From: Roseofilum reptotaenium CS-1145 | Lineage (GTDB): Bacteria > Cyanobacteriota > Cyanobacteriia > Cyanobacteriales > Desertifilaceae | Length of the DNA stretch: 64,000 nt | Assembly: GCF_028330985.1 (NCBI RefSeq) | Contig: NZ_JAQMUE010000075.1 | Span: forward strand, 62,001 to 126,000 | Direction of reading: 5' to 3' | Shown here: positions 51,512 to 61,000 of the stretch, piece by piece | How positions within the stretch are numbered: the stretch's first letter is position 1 | How the letters are laid out: every line of letters begins with the position of its first letter | Program-made: the position numbers and the translations under genes | The notes under the pieces: generated by a model | Databases searched by the model: none | The model's input: only the letters and a program-made list of their open reading frames with translations | What the model was told of the DNA's origin: nothing

Positions 51512-51820
51512 ATGAACGATCAACAGAGCTATCGTCTCCATTGCACCCTCTCCTTTGGAGATATCTACGGACAAATCATTGTCTGGTTAATTGTAATTTT
51601 CATCAGTTTAGCAGCCGCCTTGGCCTTAATGGGTGCAGGGAGTCCGGTTTATGCCTTAGCCACGGTGGGATTAATTCTCGTTCTTTCTTTACCATTTCTG
51701 TTGTTTAGTTTTGTGACGACCTTACTCAACCATATTGAATTTATGCCGGTTGAAGAGCGCCAGCAAAAACGCTCCTCTCGTGCAGGAGCATCCCAAAATC
51801 CAGCACAAGCAGCCGGTTAA
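51512..51820 (+). CDS. Small conserved membrane protein
   Basis: A 102-aa protein with two hydrophobic segments (about 21-45 and 48-72; I-I-V-W-L-I-V-I-F-I-S-L and L-A-T-V-G-L-I-L-V-L-S-L-P-F) and a basic, Gln/Ala-rich tail. No domain recognised. It precedes sdhA by 88 bp in the same direction, with a GTAGGGGC palindrome between (51843-51863), so a link to succinate dehydrogenase is possible but not shown. Confidence 0.6.
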   Translation: MNDQQSYRLHCTLSFGDIYGQIIVWLIVIFISLAAALALMGAGSPVYALATVGLILVLSLPFLLFSFVTTLLNHIEFMPVEERQQKRSSRAGASQNPAQAAG

Positions 51821-51842
51821 CCGGATTCGTAATGGTATTGTT

Positions 51843-51863
51843 GTAGGGGCGAAGGGCCCCTAC
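51843..51863. repeat. GTAGGGGC palindrome
   Basis: GTAGGGGC (51843-51850) / GCCCCTAC (51856-51863). Same core as the palindromes at 35978-36007, 41006-41035 and 53651-53707. Confidence 0.6.
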
Positions 51864-51907
51864 TAATTGCCTGTTTCTTGACCCAGTTGGAGAAGATCAA
51901 CCAAACC

Positions 51908-53635
51908 ATGTTAGAGCATGATGTAATCATTGTTGGCGGTGGACTGGCCGGATGTCGTGCGGCTGTGGAAATTGCCCGCACCGATCCTAGTCTGAACGTT
52001 GCTGTAGTGGCTAAAACTCATCCGATTCGATCGCACTCGGTGGCGGCTCAAGGGGGTATTGCGGCTACGTTGAAGAATGTCGATTCTGAGGATAGTTGGG
52101 AAGCTCACGCCTTTGATACAGTGAAAGGCTCCGACTATTTAGCAGATCAGGATGCGGTAGAAATTTTAGCCAAGGAAGCTCCGGATGTGGTGATCGATTT
52201 GGAGCATTTGGGGGTTCTATTTTCCCGTCTACCCGATGGTCGCATTGCTCAACGAGCTTTTGGGGGCCATTCCTATCGCCGCACCTGCTACGCTGCCGAT
52301 AAAACGGGCCATGCGATTCTTCATGAGTTGGTGAATAATCTGCGACGCTACGGGGTAAAAGTCTATCAGGAATGGTATGTGATGCGCTTGATCCTGGAAG
52401 AGGGAGAAGCGAAGGGTTTGGTGATGTACCATATCATGGATGGTCGCTTGAAGGTGGTGCGAGCGAAGGCGGTCATGTTAGCGACTGGGGGCTATGGCCG
52501 GGTGTTTAATACCACTTCCAATGATTTTGCCTCGACGGGAGATGGGTTAGCAATGGTCGCTCAAGCAGGTCTCCCCCTTCAAGATATGGAGTTTGTACAG
52601 TTCCATCCGACGGGATTATATCCAGTTGGGGTGTTGATTTCCGAGGCAGTCCGGGGCGAGGGAGCTTATTTACGCAACAGTGAGGGGAATCGCTTCATGG
52701 AACAGTATGCCCCAAGCAAAATGGAGTTAGCTCCCAGGGATATTACGTCTAGAGCTATTACTCTGGAAATCCGCGCCGGTCGTGGCATTCATACCGATGG
52801 CAGTGCGGGCGGCCCCTTTGTGCATTTGGATCTGCGCCACATGGGGCGGGAAAAAATTATGAGCCGCATTCCGTTTTGTTGGGAAGAGGCCCATCGCTTG
52901 GTGGGTGTGGATGCGGTGGAGGAACCGATGCCAGTGCGTCCCACGGCCCATTATTCTATGGGAGGTATTCCGGTGGATACGGATGGTCGGGTACGCAGTG
53001 GGGTAGAGGGATTTGTAGAAGCTTTATTTGCGGCTGGAGAATCCGCTTGTGTGTCAGTGCATGGGGCGAATCGTTTGGGGAGTAATTCCCTGCTCGAATG
53101 CGTGGTTTATGGCAAACGGACGGGGGCGGCGATCGCCCAATATGTCCAATCTCGTAAGTTACCCAGTTTAGAGGAAGGGCCTTATCTGCAAGAGGCACAG
53201 GAGCAAATTCAAGCGTTATTAGACCAACAGGGAGAACAGCGTATTAATCCCTTGTGCCAAGCATTTCAAGATGCCATGAGCCAATATTGTGGCGTGTTCC
53301 GCGACCAGGAATCGATGGAGAAGGGGTTAGAGATTACACAAGAGTTGCAACAGCAATATGGCACGATTTATCTTGGCGATCGCGGGTCTTTGTGGAATAC
53401 GGAGATTATCGAGGCCCTTGAGCTGAAAAATATTATGGTGGTTGGCCGCATGATCCTCACCTCTGCTCTCAACCGTCAGGAGAGTCGGGGGGCCCATTCC
53501 CGCGAAGATTATCCCCAACGGGACGATCCGAACTTCCTCAAGCATTCTTTGGCGTTTTATTCGGCCGCAGGCATTGATATTCAATATCGTCCGGTGACGC
53601 TGACCCAGTTTGAACCGCAGGAGAGGAAGTATTAA
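51908..53635 (+). CDS. sdhA: Succinate dehydrogenase/fumarate reductase flavoprotein subunit
   Basis: A 575-aa flavoprotein with the FAD-binding D-V-I-I-V-G-G-G-L-A-G-C-R-A at the N-terminus, the flavin-attachment segment containing H-S-V-A-A-Q-G-G-I-A-A near residue 44, the substrate loop with E-F-V-Q-F-H-P-T-G, the active-site R in S-E-A-V-R-G-E-G-A-Y and the capping H-x-T/R motifs including S-V-H-G-A-N-R-L-G-S-N-S-L-L-E-C. It oxidises succinate and feeds electrons to plastoquinone in thylakoid respiration. ATG 51908 gives the family start. The iron-sulphur subunit is not next to it, as is usual in cyanobacteria. Confidence 0.95.
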   Translation: MLEHDVIIVGGGLAGCRAAVEIARTDPSLNVAVVAKTHPIRSHSVAAQGGIAATLKNVDSEDSWEAHAFDTVKGSDYLADQDAVEILAKEAPDVVIDLEHLGVLFSRLPDGRIAQRAFGGHSYRRTCYAADKTGHAILHELVNNLRRYGVKVYQEWYVMRLILEEGEAKGLVMYHIMDGRLKVVRAKAVMLATGGYGRVFNTTSNDFASTGDGLAMVAQAGLPLQDMEFVQFHPTGLYPVGVLISEAVRGEGAYLRNSEGNRFMEQYAPSKMELAPRDITSRAITLEIRAGRGIHTDGSAGGPFVHLDLRHMGREKIMSRIPFCWEEAHRLVGVDAVEEPMPVRPTAHYSMGGIPVDTDGRVRSGVEGFVEALFAAGESACVSVHGANRLGSNSLLECVVYGKRTGAAIAQYVQSRKLPSLEEGPYLQEAQEQIQALLDQQGEQRINPLCQAFQDAMSQYCGVFRDQESMEKGLEITQELQQQYGTIYLGDRGSLWNTEIIEALELKNIMVVGRMILTSALNRQESRGAHSREDYPQRDDPNFLKHSLAFYSAAGIDIQYRPVTLTQFEPQERKY

Positions 53636-53650
53636 TTTGGTCATGGGGTG

Positions 53651-53707
53651 GGGGCGGGTTTACGGAATTCATTTGTAGGTATCGTAGATTTGGGTATAAC
53701 CCGCCCC
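53651..53707. repeat. GGGGCGGGTT inverted repeat
   Basis: GGGGCGGGTT (53651-53660) is exactly inverted at 53698-53707 and followed by TAC. Interspersed palindromic repeat of the GTAGGGGC type, between sdhA and the next gene. Confidence 0.6.
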
Positions 53708-53817
53708 TACTCGATCAGCGATCGCCTTCTTCTCCTGCCCACCCTATCCGCTTGTAATCCTTCATCAACCCTATAATTTAAAGTGTAGGAGTAATAATAT
53801 GACTCATCATCAGAGAT

Positions 53818-54216
53818 ATGGCCGCTGAACATCTTGATTCATTAGTAAGTGTTGGCAAACAATCTGCATATAGTGAGTTAATCGATGTATGGGATGAATG
53901 CCAAATTCCAGGTTGGGATGGTTATGATGCTTGTCCTGTCCAGAAAGAGACTTTTGAACATGCTTGGGCTGTTGTTGCCGCTTTACCGATTACTTATCCA
54001 GTGCCATCATGCAATGCAGAACCAGATGGCCATATCACGTTGGAATGGTATCGCCATCCTCGTTGGATACTTTCTGTGAGTGTAAGTCCAGAAGGATGGC
54101 TTTACTATGCGGGTTTATTTGGAGAGAGTATCACTCAAGGTTCTGAATATTTTTTGGGTGATGTCCCAAAAACTATTCTCGATTTGATTGAGAAAGTAAA
54201 TACCAAGGCAATATAG
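53818..54216 (+). CDS. First gene of an uncharacterised two-gene module
   Basis: A 132-aa soluble protein. The core reads P-G-W-D-G-Y-D-A-C-P-V, then E-H-A-W-A-V-V-A-A-L-P, then P-D-G-H-I-T-L-E-W-Y and L-S-V-S-V-S-P-E-G-W-L-Y-Y-A-G-L-F-G-E, a pattern I recall from uncharacterised proteins in many bacteria. A nine-codon leader ORF (53799-53828, with AGGAG before it) overlaps this start in another frame: either translation re-initiates from the leader, or a frameshift separates the true start (M-T-H-H-Q-R-Y) from the rest. The ATG at 53818 itself has a poor ribosome-binding site. The partner gene begins nine bases after its stop. Confidence 0.55.
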   Translation: MAAEHLDSLVSVGKQSAYSELIDVWDECQIPGWDGYDACPVQKETFEHAWAVVAALPITYPVPSCNAEPDGHITLEWYRHPRWILSVSVSPEGWLYYAGLFGESITQGSEYFLGDVPKTILDLIEKVNTKAI

Positions 54217-54224
54217 ATTACACA

Positions 54225-54644
54225 ATGCTCGATCCTGCAAATGTTCCACCGGTTGAAGAGACAGAGATATTGAGTCGCTATGTTCTACAAAGTAGACATT
54301 TCCGCAAAGACAAAACCCCTAGACCAGATTTGTTCATACCTCATCCCCATAAAGATTTATCCGTTACTCGCCACAGAGATGCTACAGAAGATGAACTTTG
54401 GCAGGTCGGTAAAGATGTTGCCCAACAAACCAATAAAACACTTTATGGTCGGTTTGAGATTGAAGCAAAAGATTGTGAAATTGAATCTTTGAAAGTAGAA
54501 GCAAAGCCTTTGGAGGGCAATCCCAATCATGCAGATATTACCGGTTGGCCATCTGATAAACCGGCTCAGAAAGCTTTGGCTCTACAAATTGCAGCATCCA
54601 AAACGATGAGCCAATTTATTCCCAATCCTGGGGGAACTGACTAG
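54225..54644 (+). CDS. Second gene of the uncharacterised module
   Basis: A 139-aa soluble protein with distinct motifs: Y-V-L-Q-S-R-H-F-R, R-P-D-L-F-I-P-H-P, D-L-S-V-T-R-H, E-D-E-L-W-Q-V-G, T-L-Y-G-R, and N-P-N-H-A-D-I-T-G-W-P near the end. Several His, Arg and Asp look conserved, so a catalytic or nucleic-acid role is possible. It follows the first gene by nine bases. The pair recurs in my memory of bacterial genomes but has no assigned function; a toxin-antitoxin or defence role is speculation. Confidence 0.6.
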   Translation: MLDPANVPPVEETEILSRYVLQSRHFRKDKTPRPDLFIPHPHKDLSVTRHRDATEDELWQVGKDVAQQTNKTLYGRFEIEAKDCEIESLKVEAKPLEGNPNHADITGWPSDKPAQKALALQIAASKTMSQFIPNPGGTD

Positions 54645-54658
54645 ATTAATACATAATA

Positions 54659-55474
54659 TCAGGTCAGATCGTCGGGATTGATTCCCAGTTGTTGCAGGTG
54701 TTCTCTTAATTGTTGAATCTTCTGATTTTGTTCCTCAACAAGGGTTTCGGCTAGGTTTGCTCTCTCCCGTTCGCGATCGCGCTCCGACTCAGCCTGATTT
54801 GCCCTCTCTTGCTCTAGCAGAGCCAGTTCTTCTGGTAACAAGATCAAATTGTCCTCTGGATCGTAAAAACGCAACCAAGGGGCATTTTCTTTCATCAACT
54901 CCCCTTGCCAAGTGCCCACCCATAATCCCAAACTTGCACACCATAACCACCCGTACTGATTAGGGCTAATTTCCTCATATGTGCGGTTAACACCTAAACG
55001 CCATCCCTGTAATGAGTTAGAGTCAAAGGGATTGTAGACAAAATAATCGCTGGTTTTAAAGGTTTGTTCGTATAACCTTTTCTTTTCATTGAGATCCTGT
55101 TGGGCAGTTGAGGGTGACATCAATTCGACAATGACATCAGGATAGCGTCCTTTCTCTTCCCACACGATCCAACTGCGGCGCTCTAGGGTTCCATCTACAT
55201 TTAAGACGACAAAAAAATCCGGCCCGCGAAAGTCTTTGTTTTTGACTTGTGCGCTACTGTAGTAGACAAACATATTGCCACTACTATAGTAATCGTTGCG
55301 TCCTTGATAAGCCTGGTGCAAGGAGGAAATCAAGACATTCATGCCGATGCGATGACGATTGCTTTCCAAGGGTTCTCCGTCGTCATAAGGTAAATCAGTG
55401 GGTGGAAGAGGAATGACTTCTTCTTCAAGGGTTTCGGTTTGAGGTTGTTGTTCATCTATCAATTGAACCGACAT
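54659..55474 (-). CDS. Uma2-family protein with C-terminal coiled coil
   Basis: A 271-aa Uma2 protein. The core has G-P-D-F-F-V-V near 84, P-D-V-I-V-E-L-M-S-P-S-T near 112 and Y-E-Q-T-F-K-T-S-D-Y-F-V-Y-N-P, the Asp/Glu pattern of PD-(D/E)XK folds. The last 60 residues form a coiled coil with repeated E-R-E-R-A-N-L and end G-I-N-P-D-D-L, the same tail as the fragment at 32440-32544. The ATG at 55474 has GAGG upstream. Role unknown. Confidence 0.88.
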   Translation of the reverse strand: MSVQLIDEQQPQTETLEEEVIPLPPTDLPYDDGEPLESNRHRIGMNVLISSLHQAYQGRNDYYSSGNMFVYYSSAQVKNKDFRGPDFFVVLNVDGTLERRSWIVWEEKGRYPDVIVELMSPSTAQQDLNEKKRLYEQTFKTSDYFVYNPFDSNSLQGWRLGVNRTYEEISPNQYGWLWCASLGLWVGTWQGELMKENAPWLRFYDPEDNLILLPEELALLEQERANQAESERDRERERANLAETLVEEQNQKIQQLREHLQQLGINPDDLT

Positions 55475-55513
55475 TGTTTTTTTCCTCAATACTGAATTTA
55501 TCGTAGTATAGCA

Positions 55514-56479
55514 CTATGCTTGGCGATCGCCCTTTTCCCAGCCTCGAATTTCCGATAGGGTATACAGAGGACGGCCTTTGACTTGTTCGTAGATGCGACC
55601 GATATATTCGCCCAGAATGCCGATGCTGACAAGTTGTATGGCTCCCAGGAAGAAGATGGCAATCAGGATAGTGGCGAACCCGGTGAGGGGAGCAGTGGGA
55701 GCGACGATGCGCCAATAGAGGACTAATACTGCCATCAAAAGGGCGATCGCTGCAGCCGCTAAACCAACGTAAGTGGATAAACGCAGGGGGACTTTGGAAA
55801 AAGATACGATGCCGTTAATGGCCAGAGATAATGATTTGGTAAAGGTGTATTTGACTTCACCAGAAAATCGGGGGCTGCGCTCGTATAAAATAGCTGTTTG
55901 CTGGAAGCCAATCCAAGCTCGCAGACCTCGAATGTAGCGATCGCGCTCTGGCATCTGATTTAAAATATCCACCACACACCGATCCATTAAACAAAAGTCA
56001 CCTGTATCCGTAGGAATCTCCACATCTGATAGATATTTCAGTATCCGATAAAACAAGTAGGCCGTCCATCGCTTCCGCCTCTTTTCTTGATGTCGGCGCG
56101 TTCTTTGGGCATAGACCACTTGATAGCCCTGTTGCCATTTTTCCAGCATTTCTGGAATTAATTCCGGAGGATCTTGTAAATCTGCATCTAAGATGACCAC
56201 TGCTTTACCGCGCGCATAATTTAAACCCGCAGTTACGGCAATTTGGTGACCAAAATTACGGGCAAAACTGAGATAACAAACCCGGTTGTCCCTCTGATAC
56301 AATTCCCGCAATAAACGTAAGGAAGCATCCGTACTGCCATCATTAACTAGAATTAATTCCGTCTGTCCCTCTAATTGGTTCATCACCGACTTGAGACGAT
56401 TATACAGCTCAGGAATCGTATTTTCTTCATTATAAATGGGAACAATGAAGGAATAAATAGGCTTGACAAACGGTTCCAT
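55514..56479 (-). CDS. GT2 glycosyltransferase, DPM1/GtrB type
   Basis: A 321-aa enzyme. The N-terminal GT2 domain has [17 protein letters not shown] and [10 protein letters not shown]; the C-terminal part has two membrane helices (about 232-256 and 266-292) and ends with the cytosolic [15 protein letters not shown]. Proteins of this shape move a sugar from UDP or GDP to polyprenyl phosphate on the inner face of the membrane. It is divergent from the membrane protein at 56538, 58 bp away, which could use the lipid-linked sugar on the outer side. Confidence 0.92.
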   Translation of the reverse strand: MEPFVKPIYSFIVPIYNEENTIPELYNRLKSVMNQLEGQTELILVNDGSTDASLRLLRELYQRDNRVCYLSFARNFGHQIAVTAGLNYARGKAVVILDADLQDPPELIPEMLEKWQQGYQVVYAQRTRRHQEKRRKRWTAYLFYRILKYLSDVEIPTDTGDFCLMDRCVVDILNQMPERDRYIRGLRAWIGFQQTAILYERSPRFSGEVKYTFTKSLSLAINGIVSFSKVPLRLSTYVGLAAAAIALLMAVLVLYWRIVAPTAPLTGFATILIAIFFLGAIQLVSIGILGEYIGRIYEQVKGRPLYTLSEIRGWEKGDRQA

Positions 56480-56537
56480 TTTTGTTTAGGATTTCTCCTT
56501 ATTTATTCAGATGCAAGATCGGGTGTAGATTAGGGGC

Positions 56538-58658
56538 ATGATTAAACCTAATTTTATTAAACCATGGTTGGGGCACATCATTTGTTTGATGCTTCTCGTC
56601 ATTACGGTTTGCAGTGGTACAATGCTTTATGTCTCCAGCGAACAGTATTTTCACTTTTGGGATTTTGCCGCTTATCAAATGTGGGCGCAACAAAGTTTTA
56701 CTGCTTTTAGTCAATCTTGGTCAATCGGTTGGCAGGAACTGCAAGCGTCTTTTTACCATAATTATAACAAGCTGTATACATTACCCTTACTTCCAGGGTT
56801 TTGGCTATTTGGAGACTCTCGGTTAGGCTATATCCTCAGTTTGGCGATCGCCTATTTAATTCCCTTTACGTTAGTCATGGGCGCGATCGCCACCCAGCTT
56901 ATCCGTATTTATCCGAGTATTGTCTTCTGGTCAACCGTATTTTTCACCCTCTGTATTCCCGCCAGTTGGTTACCTACATTACAGGGGTATCCAGACACTG
57001 GAGCCGCCCTATTCATCGCTCTAGCACTTTGGATTTACTTAAAAAATATACGCTTAAAACACTGGTGGCAAATCCCCTTAATTGGGATTTTATTAACCTT
57101 AGCCTTTTTATGGCGTAGGCATTTTGCCTATTCAGGAATTGCCCTCATTTTAACCTTAATCATTCAAGGCATCGTCACCTATTTTCAAGACAAGAATCAA
57201 GCATCACCTAAAGTTATCAAGAACCTGATTCAATATCAAATTAAAGTCGCGTTAATTGGCTTAACCAGCTTTCTCACCTTAGCCGCGATCGCTCGACCCT
57301 ATTTAGCCATGGCAACCCAAAGGAATTATAACACTCTTTATGAATCCTATGTTATGCCCTATGGGAAACTCTTTCATCAATATGCTGATTTTTATGGACT
57401 TGGTTTACTGATCTTTAGTGCAATAGGTTTTATTCTCGCTTGGAGGAGCAAGAATCAGATCGGCATATTCTCGCACCCGTCTTATATGATTCTATTGATT
57501 TTTTATCTGATCTGTGCAATGGAATGGATCGGAATTCTGCGCTATATGGGTGTTCAATACACCCTGCATTTTACTCCCTTGATGATTTTGGGTTTAATCA
57601 CCCTAATTTGGGCAATGATTAGCTTGATTAAACTGCCTATCAGAAATCTTTTAATTGGCACAGTTCTTGGCTATTTAGCCCTCAACCTAACCCTATCTTT
57701 CACTTCCTTAGGACAACCCTTAAGCCTAACTCCAGCAAAAACACTCGTTTCTTTACATGCACCACCTCCCTACCGATCTGATTATCCTGAGTTAGTGCGA
57801 CTGATGCAAGCATTACATCGCCTTGCCCCCAATCAAGAACCTTTATATTTGGTCGGATCTTCTCCTATTTTTAATAACTCCTTAATGGTTTCAGCAGAAC
57901 AAGAATTATATGGTCAAGATAGTTCTCAACTCTATATCCTACAAACTCCAACACTAGACTCTCAAGATTGGTATCCTCTAGAACAGTTTTTACAGGCAAA
58001 GTATGTAATTATTGCCCAACCTTTTCAACATAATATTGCCATTGAAGAAACAGGGGTAGAGAAAGTCATTTATGATCTTTTTAATGAGAATTGGCCAATC
58101 GCAGCAGACTTTAAGCAATTACCTCTAGAATTTGAACTGGAAAATAACATCAAGCTGGTCATTTATCAGCGACTGCAAGATACTTCGGCAGAAAGTGCAT
58201 GGAAAACTTTTATACGGATGAAAGAGGTCATCGGCGATCGCCCGGGAAGTCAAGAAAATTGGATTATCCTGAACCCTAACTTTAAAGTATCCATTTTACC
58301 GGGACATACAACCTATACCCTCTCTACCTATTTTAACGATCAAAATTACGATCAATCCCTAGATATTCTCTGGATTGACAATCTGCCCAATCCCTTGACC
58401 TTAACAGGATTACCTCGCTTTTCAACTGACCTTTGTCCGGAATTCAGCTTGCAATTTTCTTGGATTAGTCCCCAAGGAGAATCAAAAACCTCTGCCGGAA
58501 CCACCTTTAGTTTTTATGATGCCCCTGTCTTTGAACTTCCTTTAGAGCGTCTTCCGGAAGGCTATCTCAATCTCAGTTTAAGGGTAACCGAGCCTCAATC
58601 ATTCACGACCCCTTGTTATCTAGGAATTAATCAACTAAACTTAAAACAGAATCCCTAA
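56538..58658 (+). CDS. Polytopic membrane protein, GT-C glycosyltransferase-like
   Basis: A 706-aa protein. About ten hydrophobic segments fill residues 10-405, with an early outer loop (F-H-F-W-D-F-A-A-Y) where GT-C enzymes carry their Asp-containing catalytic motif. The C-terminal 300 residues are soluble and beta-rich. This resembles lipid-linked-sugar-dependent glycosyltransferases of the ArnT/PMT shape, but no firm motif was found. The divergent GT2 gene would make the donor, which supports the idea. Confidence 0.65.
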   Translation: MIKPNFIKPWLGHIICLMLLVITVCSGTMLYVSSEQYFHFWDFAAYQMWAQQSFTAFSQSWSIGWQELQASFYHNYNKLYTLPLLPGFWLFGDSRLGYILSLAIAYLIPFTLVMGAIATQLIRIYPSIVFWSTVFFTLCIPASWLPTLQGYPDTGAALFIALALWIYLKNIRLKHWWQIPLIGILLTLAFLWRRHFAYSGIALILTLIIQGIVTYFQDKNQASPKVIKNLIQYQIKVALIGLTSFLTLAAIARPYLAMATQRNYNTLYESYVMPYGKLFHQYADFYGLGLLIFSAIGFILAWRSKNQIGIFSHPSYMILLIFYLICAMEWIGILRYMGVQYTLHFTPLMILGLITLIWAMISLIKLPIRNLLIGTVLGYLALNLTLSFTSLGQPLSLTPAKTLVSLHAPPPYRSDYPELVRLMQALHRLAPNQEPLYLVGSSPIFNNSLMVSAEQELYGQDSSQLYILQTPTLDSQDWYPLEQFLQAKYVIIAQPFQHNIAIEETGVEKVIYDLFNENWPIAADFKQLPLEFELENNIKLVIYQRLQDTSAESAWKTFIRMKEVIGDRPGSQENWIILNPNFKVSILPGHTTYTLSTYFNDQNYDQSLDILWIDNLPNPLTLTGLPRFSTDLCPEFSLQFSWISPQGESKTSAGTTFSFYDAPVFELPLERLPEGYLNLSLRVTEPQSFTTPCYLGINQLNLKQNP

Positions 58659-58743
58659 AAAAAAATCCCTTTGCCAATTTTTAAGCCCAATCCAAGCACA
58701 GTTACGGCAAAATAGCAAAGGTATTGTAAAAGATGAGTGTATA

Positions 58744-59544
58744 ATGTCAGAAGAAACCTTAAAAAAAGAACGAGACTTTCACGATCAATGGGCATCTATC
58801 ATTGATATTGACCAAATTCAGGTAACCGATTATTTTGAAGCTTGCACGGCTCCCGAAAATCGATTTATCTTACATCACTTGGGAGATGTGAAAGGCAAAA
58901 GTTTATTAGATGTCGGGTGTGGAGCTGGGGAAAATAGTGTTTATTTTGCCCAAAAAGGTGCTCAATGTGTGGCTTCTGACTATTCTCCGGGCATGGTAGA
59001 AGTCGCCTTGAAATTAGCCGAAAAAAATGGGGTGAGTATCGAAGGTCATGTGGGGAATGCCATGGCTTTCAATTTCCCTGACAATAGTTTTGATATCGTT
59101 TATGTCGCTAATCTTTTACATCATCTTCCCGATCCGAAGTTAGCGCTCCAAGAATTGCATCGAGTCGTTAAACCAGAGGGAAAGATCTGTTTTTGGGAAC
59201 CATTAAAACACAATCCAATCATTAATGTCTATCGGCGAATGGCGACTGAAGTACGAACGGAAGACGAACATCCTTTGGATATTAATATTATTCCCTTTGT
59301 AGAGTCTTTATTCGAGCGAACTCAATGGGATACCTTTTGGATTGCTACCTTGTGGATTTTCCTGCGCTTTTATTTGATTGAACGGGTTAATCCTAATGAG
59401 GAGCGCTATTGGAAAAAGATTATCCTCGAAAAGGATCGATTGGAACCCGAATATCGGCGACTAGAAGAGATGGATCGGTGGCTGAAACAGATTCCAGGGA
59501 TGAAGCGGATGGCGTGGAATTTAGCAGTTGTGGCGACAAAGTAA
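58744..59544 (+). CDS. SAM-dependent methyltransferase, class I
   Basis: A 266-aa protein with the class I order: motif I L-L-D-V-G-C-G-A-G-E-N near residue 56, motif II region with A-S-D-Y-S-P-G-M-V, and motif IV F-D-I-V-Y-V-A-N-L-L-H-H-L near 117. The C-terminal 80 residues are helical and include W-I-F-L-R-F-Y. The substrate is unknown; its place after the GT-C-like gene suggests a glycan or lipid. The gap to that gene is 85 bp, with an A8 run right after the upstream stop. Confidence 0.88.
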   Translation: MSEETLKKERDFHDQWASIIDIDQIQVTDYFEACTAPENRFILHHLGDVKGKSLLDVGCGAGENSVYFAQKGAQCVASDYSPGMVEVALKLAEKNGVSIEGHVGNAMAFNFPDNSFDIVYVANLLHHLPDPKLALQELHRVVKPEGKICFWEPLKHNPIINVYRRMATEVRTEDEHPLDINIIPFVESLFERTQWDTFWIATLWIFLRFYLIERVNPNEERYWKKIILEKDRLEPEYRRLEEMDRWLKQIPGMKRMAWNLAVVATK

Positions 59545-59552
59545 GAACGGTC

Positions 59553-60797
59553 TCAATTCTGTTTAAATTTCACAGGAAGTCGCACAGTAAACGTTGTGCC
59601 TTGGTTCACCTGACTTTTAACTTGAATGGTTCCTTGTTGCAGTTCAACAAATTGTTTAACAATGCTCAAACCTAATCCTGTACCAGGAATGTTGCTCACA
59701 TTACGCCCTCGGTGAAATAACTCGAATAAATGGGGTTTGTCTTCGGAGGGAATACCAATGCCTTCATCTTGAATGGTGAAAATGACATGGTTTTGACGCT
59801 TGGCGAATTTGAGACGAATAGCCTTGTGTGTCGGGGTATAGCGGAGTGCATTGGAGAGAAGGTTATTGAGGATAGAGCGAAGGAGTCGTTCATCACAATA
59901 GGCGATCGCCTGGCGAGAGCGGCTGATAAACTCAATAGGGGACTCTGGCCGAGTATACTGGCGTTCGGCTAACAACTGGCGGCAAAATTGAATAAAATCC
60001 AGAGGTTGGGGCTTGATTTCTAGCACCTTTGCCTCAATTTTGCCGATGACGAGGATATCATCAATCATCTGAGTCATGCGTTCTACGTTATTATTGATGC
60101 CCAAAAGATAATCTGCTTTTTCTACCGCAGTCAGTTGCAAATCATAGCGTTTCAGGGAAGAAACCGACAGGGTAATGTTATTGAGGGGGTTGCGAAATTC
60201 ATGGCAGAGCATGGCGATAAAGCGCGATCGCATTTCGCTTAATTCTTGCAATTGTTGGTTAACCTGCCGGAGTTTAGCGGTGCGCTCTTGTACTTTAAGT
60301 TCTAACTCCTCATTGCTGCGCTGTAGGACTTCCTCCGCCCAACGACGCTGAGAAATATCCCGAAACGTCACTACCGCACCAATGAGCCGCCCATTATCCT
60401 CTCGCATGGGAGTACTGATGTATTCTACGGGAAAACTCGTGCCATCTTTACGCCAAAATACTTCAGTCGTCACTCGATGGGTACTGCCATCTTGTAGAGC
60501 AGCATAAATGGGACAATCTTCCCGGCAATAGTGTGTTCCATCTGCATGGGAATGATGCAAGACGGCGTGCATCGACATGCCGATTAATTCCTCAGTTGAC
60601 CAATCAATCATAGCAGCAGCAGCAGGATTGACAAATGTCACATTTCCCTCTAAATCAAGACCATAAACTCCTTCTCCCACAGCATTGAGAATAAGCTGAT
60701 GCTGACGGAGTAATTGGGTAAAGTCTTGGGCTACCGGTTGATCCAGGGGAGTCGAGGGTGGAGTCGCAGACGTTGGGAACCAAGCATAATTAGTCAT
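59553..60797 (-). CDS. PAS-containing sensor histidine kinase (soluble)
   Basis: A 414-aa kinase without membrane helices. A PAS domain (about 30-155) includes H-Y-C-R-E-D-C-P-I-Y-A-A, then a coiled coil, the H-box with His in L-C-H-E-F-R-N-P-L-N-N, the N-box N-N-L-L-S-N-A-L-R-Y and the G-boxes D-E-G-I-G-I-P and G-T-G-L-G-L-S. All catalytic residues are there. It is divergent from the response regulator at 61001, 203 bp away, which is its likely partner. Ligand unknown; the two Cys in the PAS could sense redox or metal, as a guess. Confidence 0.92.
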   Translation of the reverse strand: MTNYAWFPTSATPPSTPLDQPVAQDFTQLLRQHQLILNAVGEGVYGLDLEGNVTFVNPAAAAMIDWSTEELIGMSMHAVLHHSHADGTHYCREDCPIYAALQDGSTHRVTTEVFWRKDGTSFPVEYISTPMREDNGRLIGAVVTFRDISQRRWAEEVLQRSNEELELKVQERTAKLRQVNQQLQELSEMRSRFIAMLCHEFRNPLNNITLSVSSLKRYDLQLTAVEKADYLLGINNNVERMTQMIDDILVIGKIEAKVLEIKPQPLDFIQFCRQLLAERQYTRPESPIEFISRSRQAIAYCDERLLRSILNNLLSNALRYTPTHKAIRLKFAKRQNHVIFTIQDEGIGIPSEDKPHLFELFHRGRNVSNIPGTGLGLSIVKQFVELQQGTIQVKSQVNQGTTFTVRLPVKFKQN

Positions 60798-61000
60798 CTG
60801 AACAGTATGTTATAGCGCTTTGGGCAAGCAGATATGAAATGTGGGGCTAAGGAGTCAACCCTGTTTCCCAAAAATCCTCTTTTTTCAACTTTCTGATCTC
60901 TTTTGACCTAAAAAGTGTAATGGGCTACATCATAAGAGAGCAAATTCGATCTTAATAAACTCAATCAAAAATAGTCTTATATTCATAACCTGGGAGAGTA

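Noticed and set aside
53818-54644. Confident toxin-antitoxin call for the small gene pair
   Set aside because: Spacing fits, but neither protein matches a known toxin or antitoxin fold that I can recognise.
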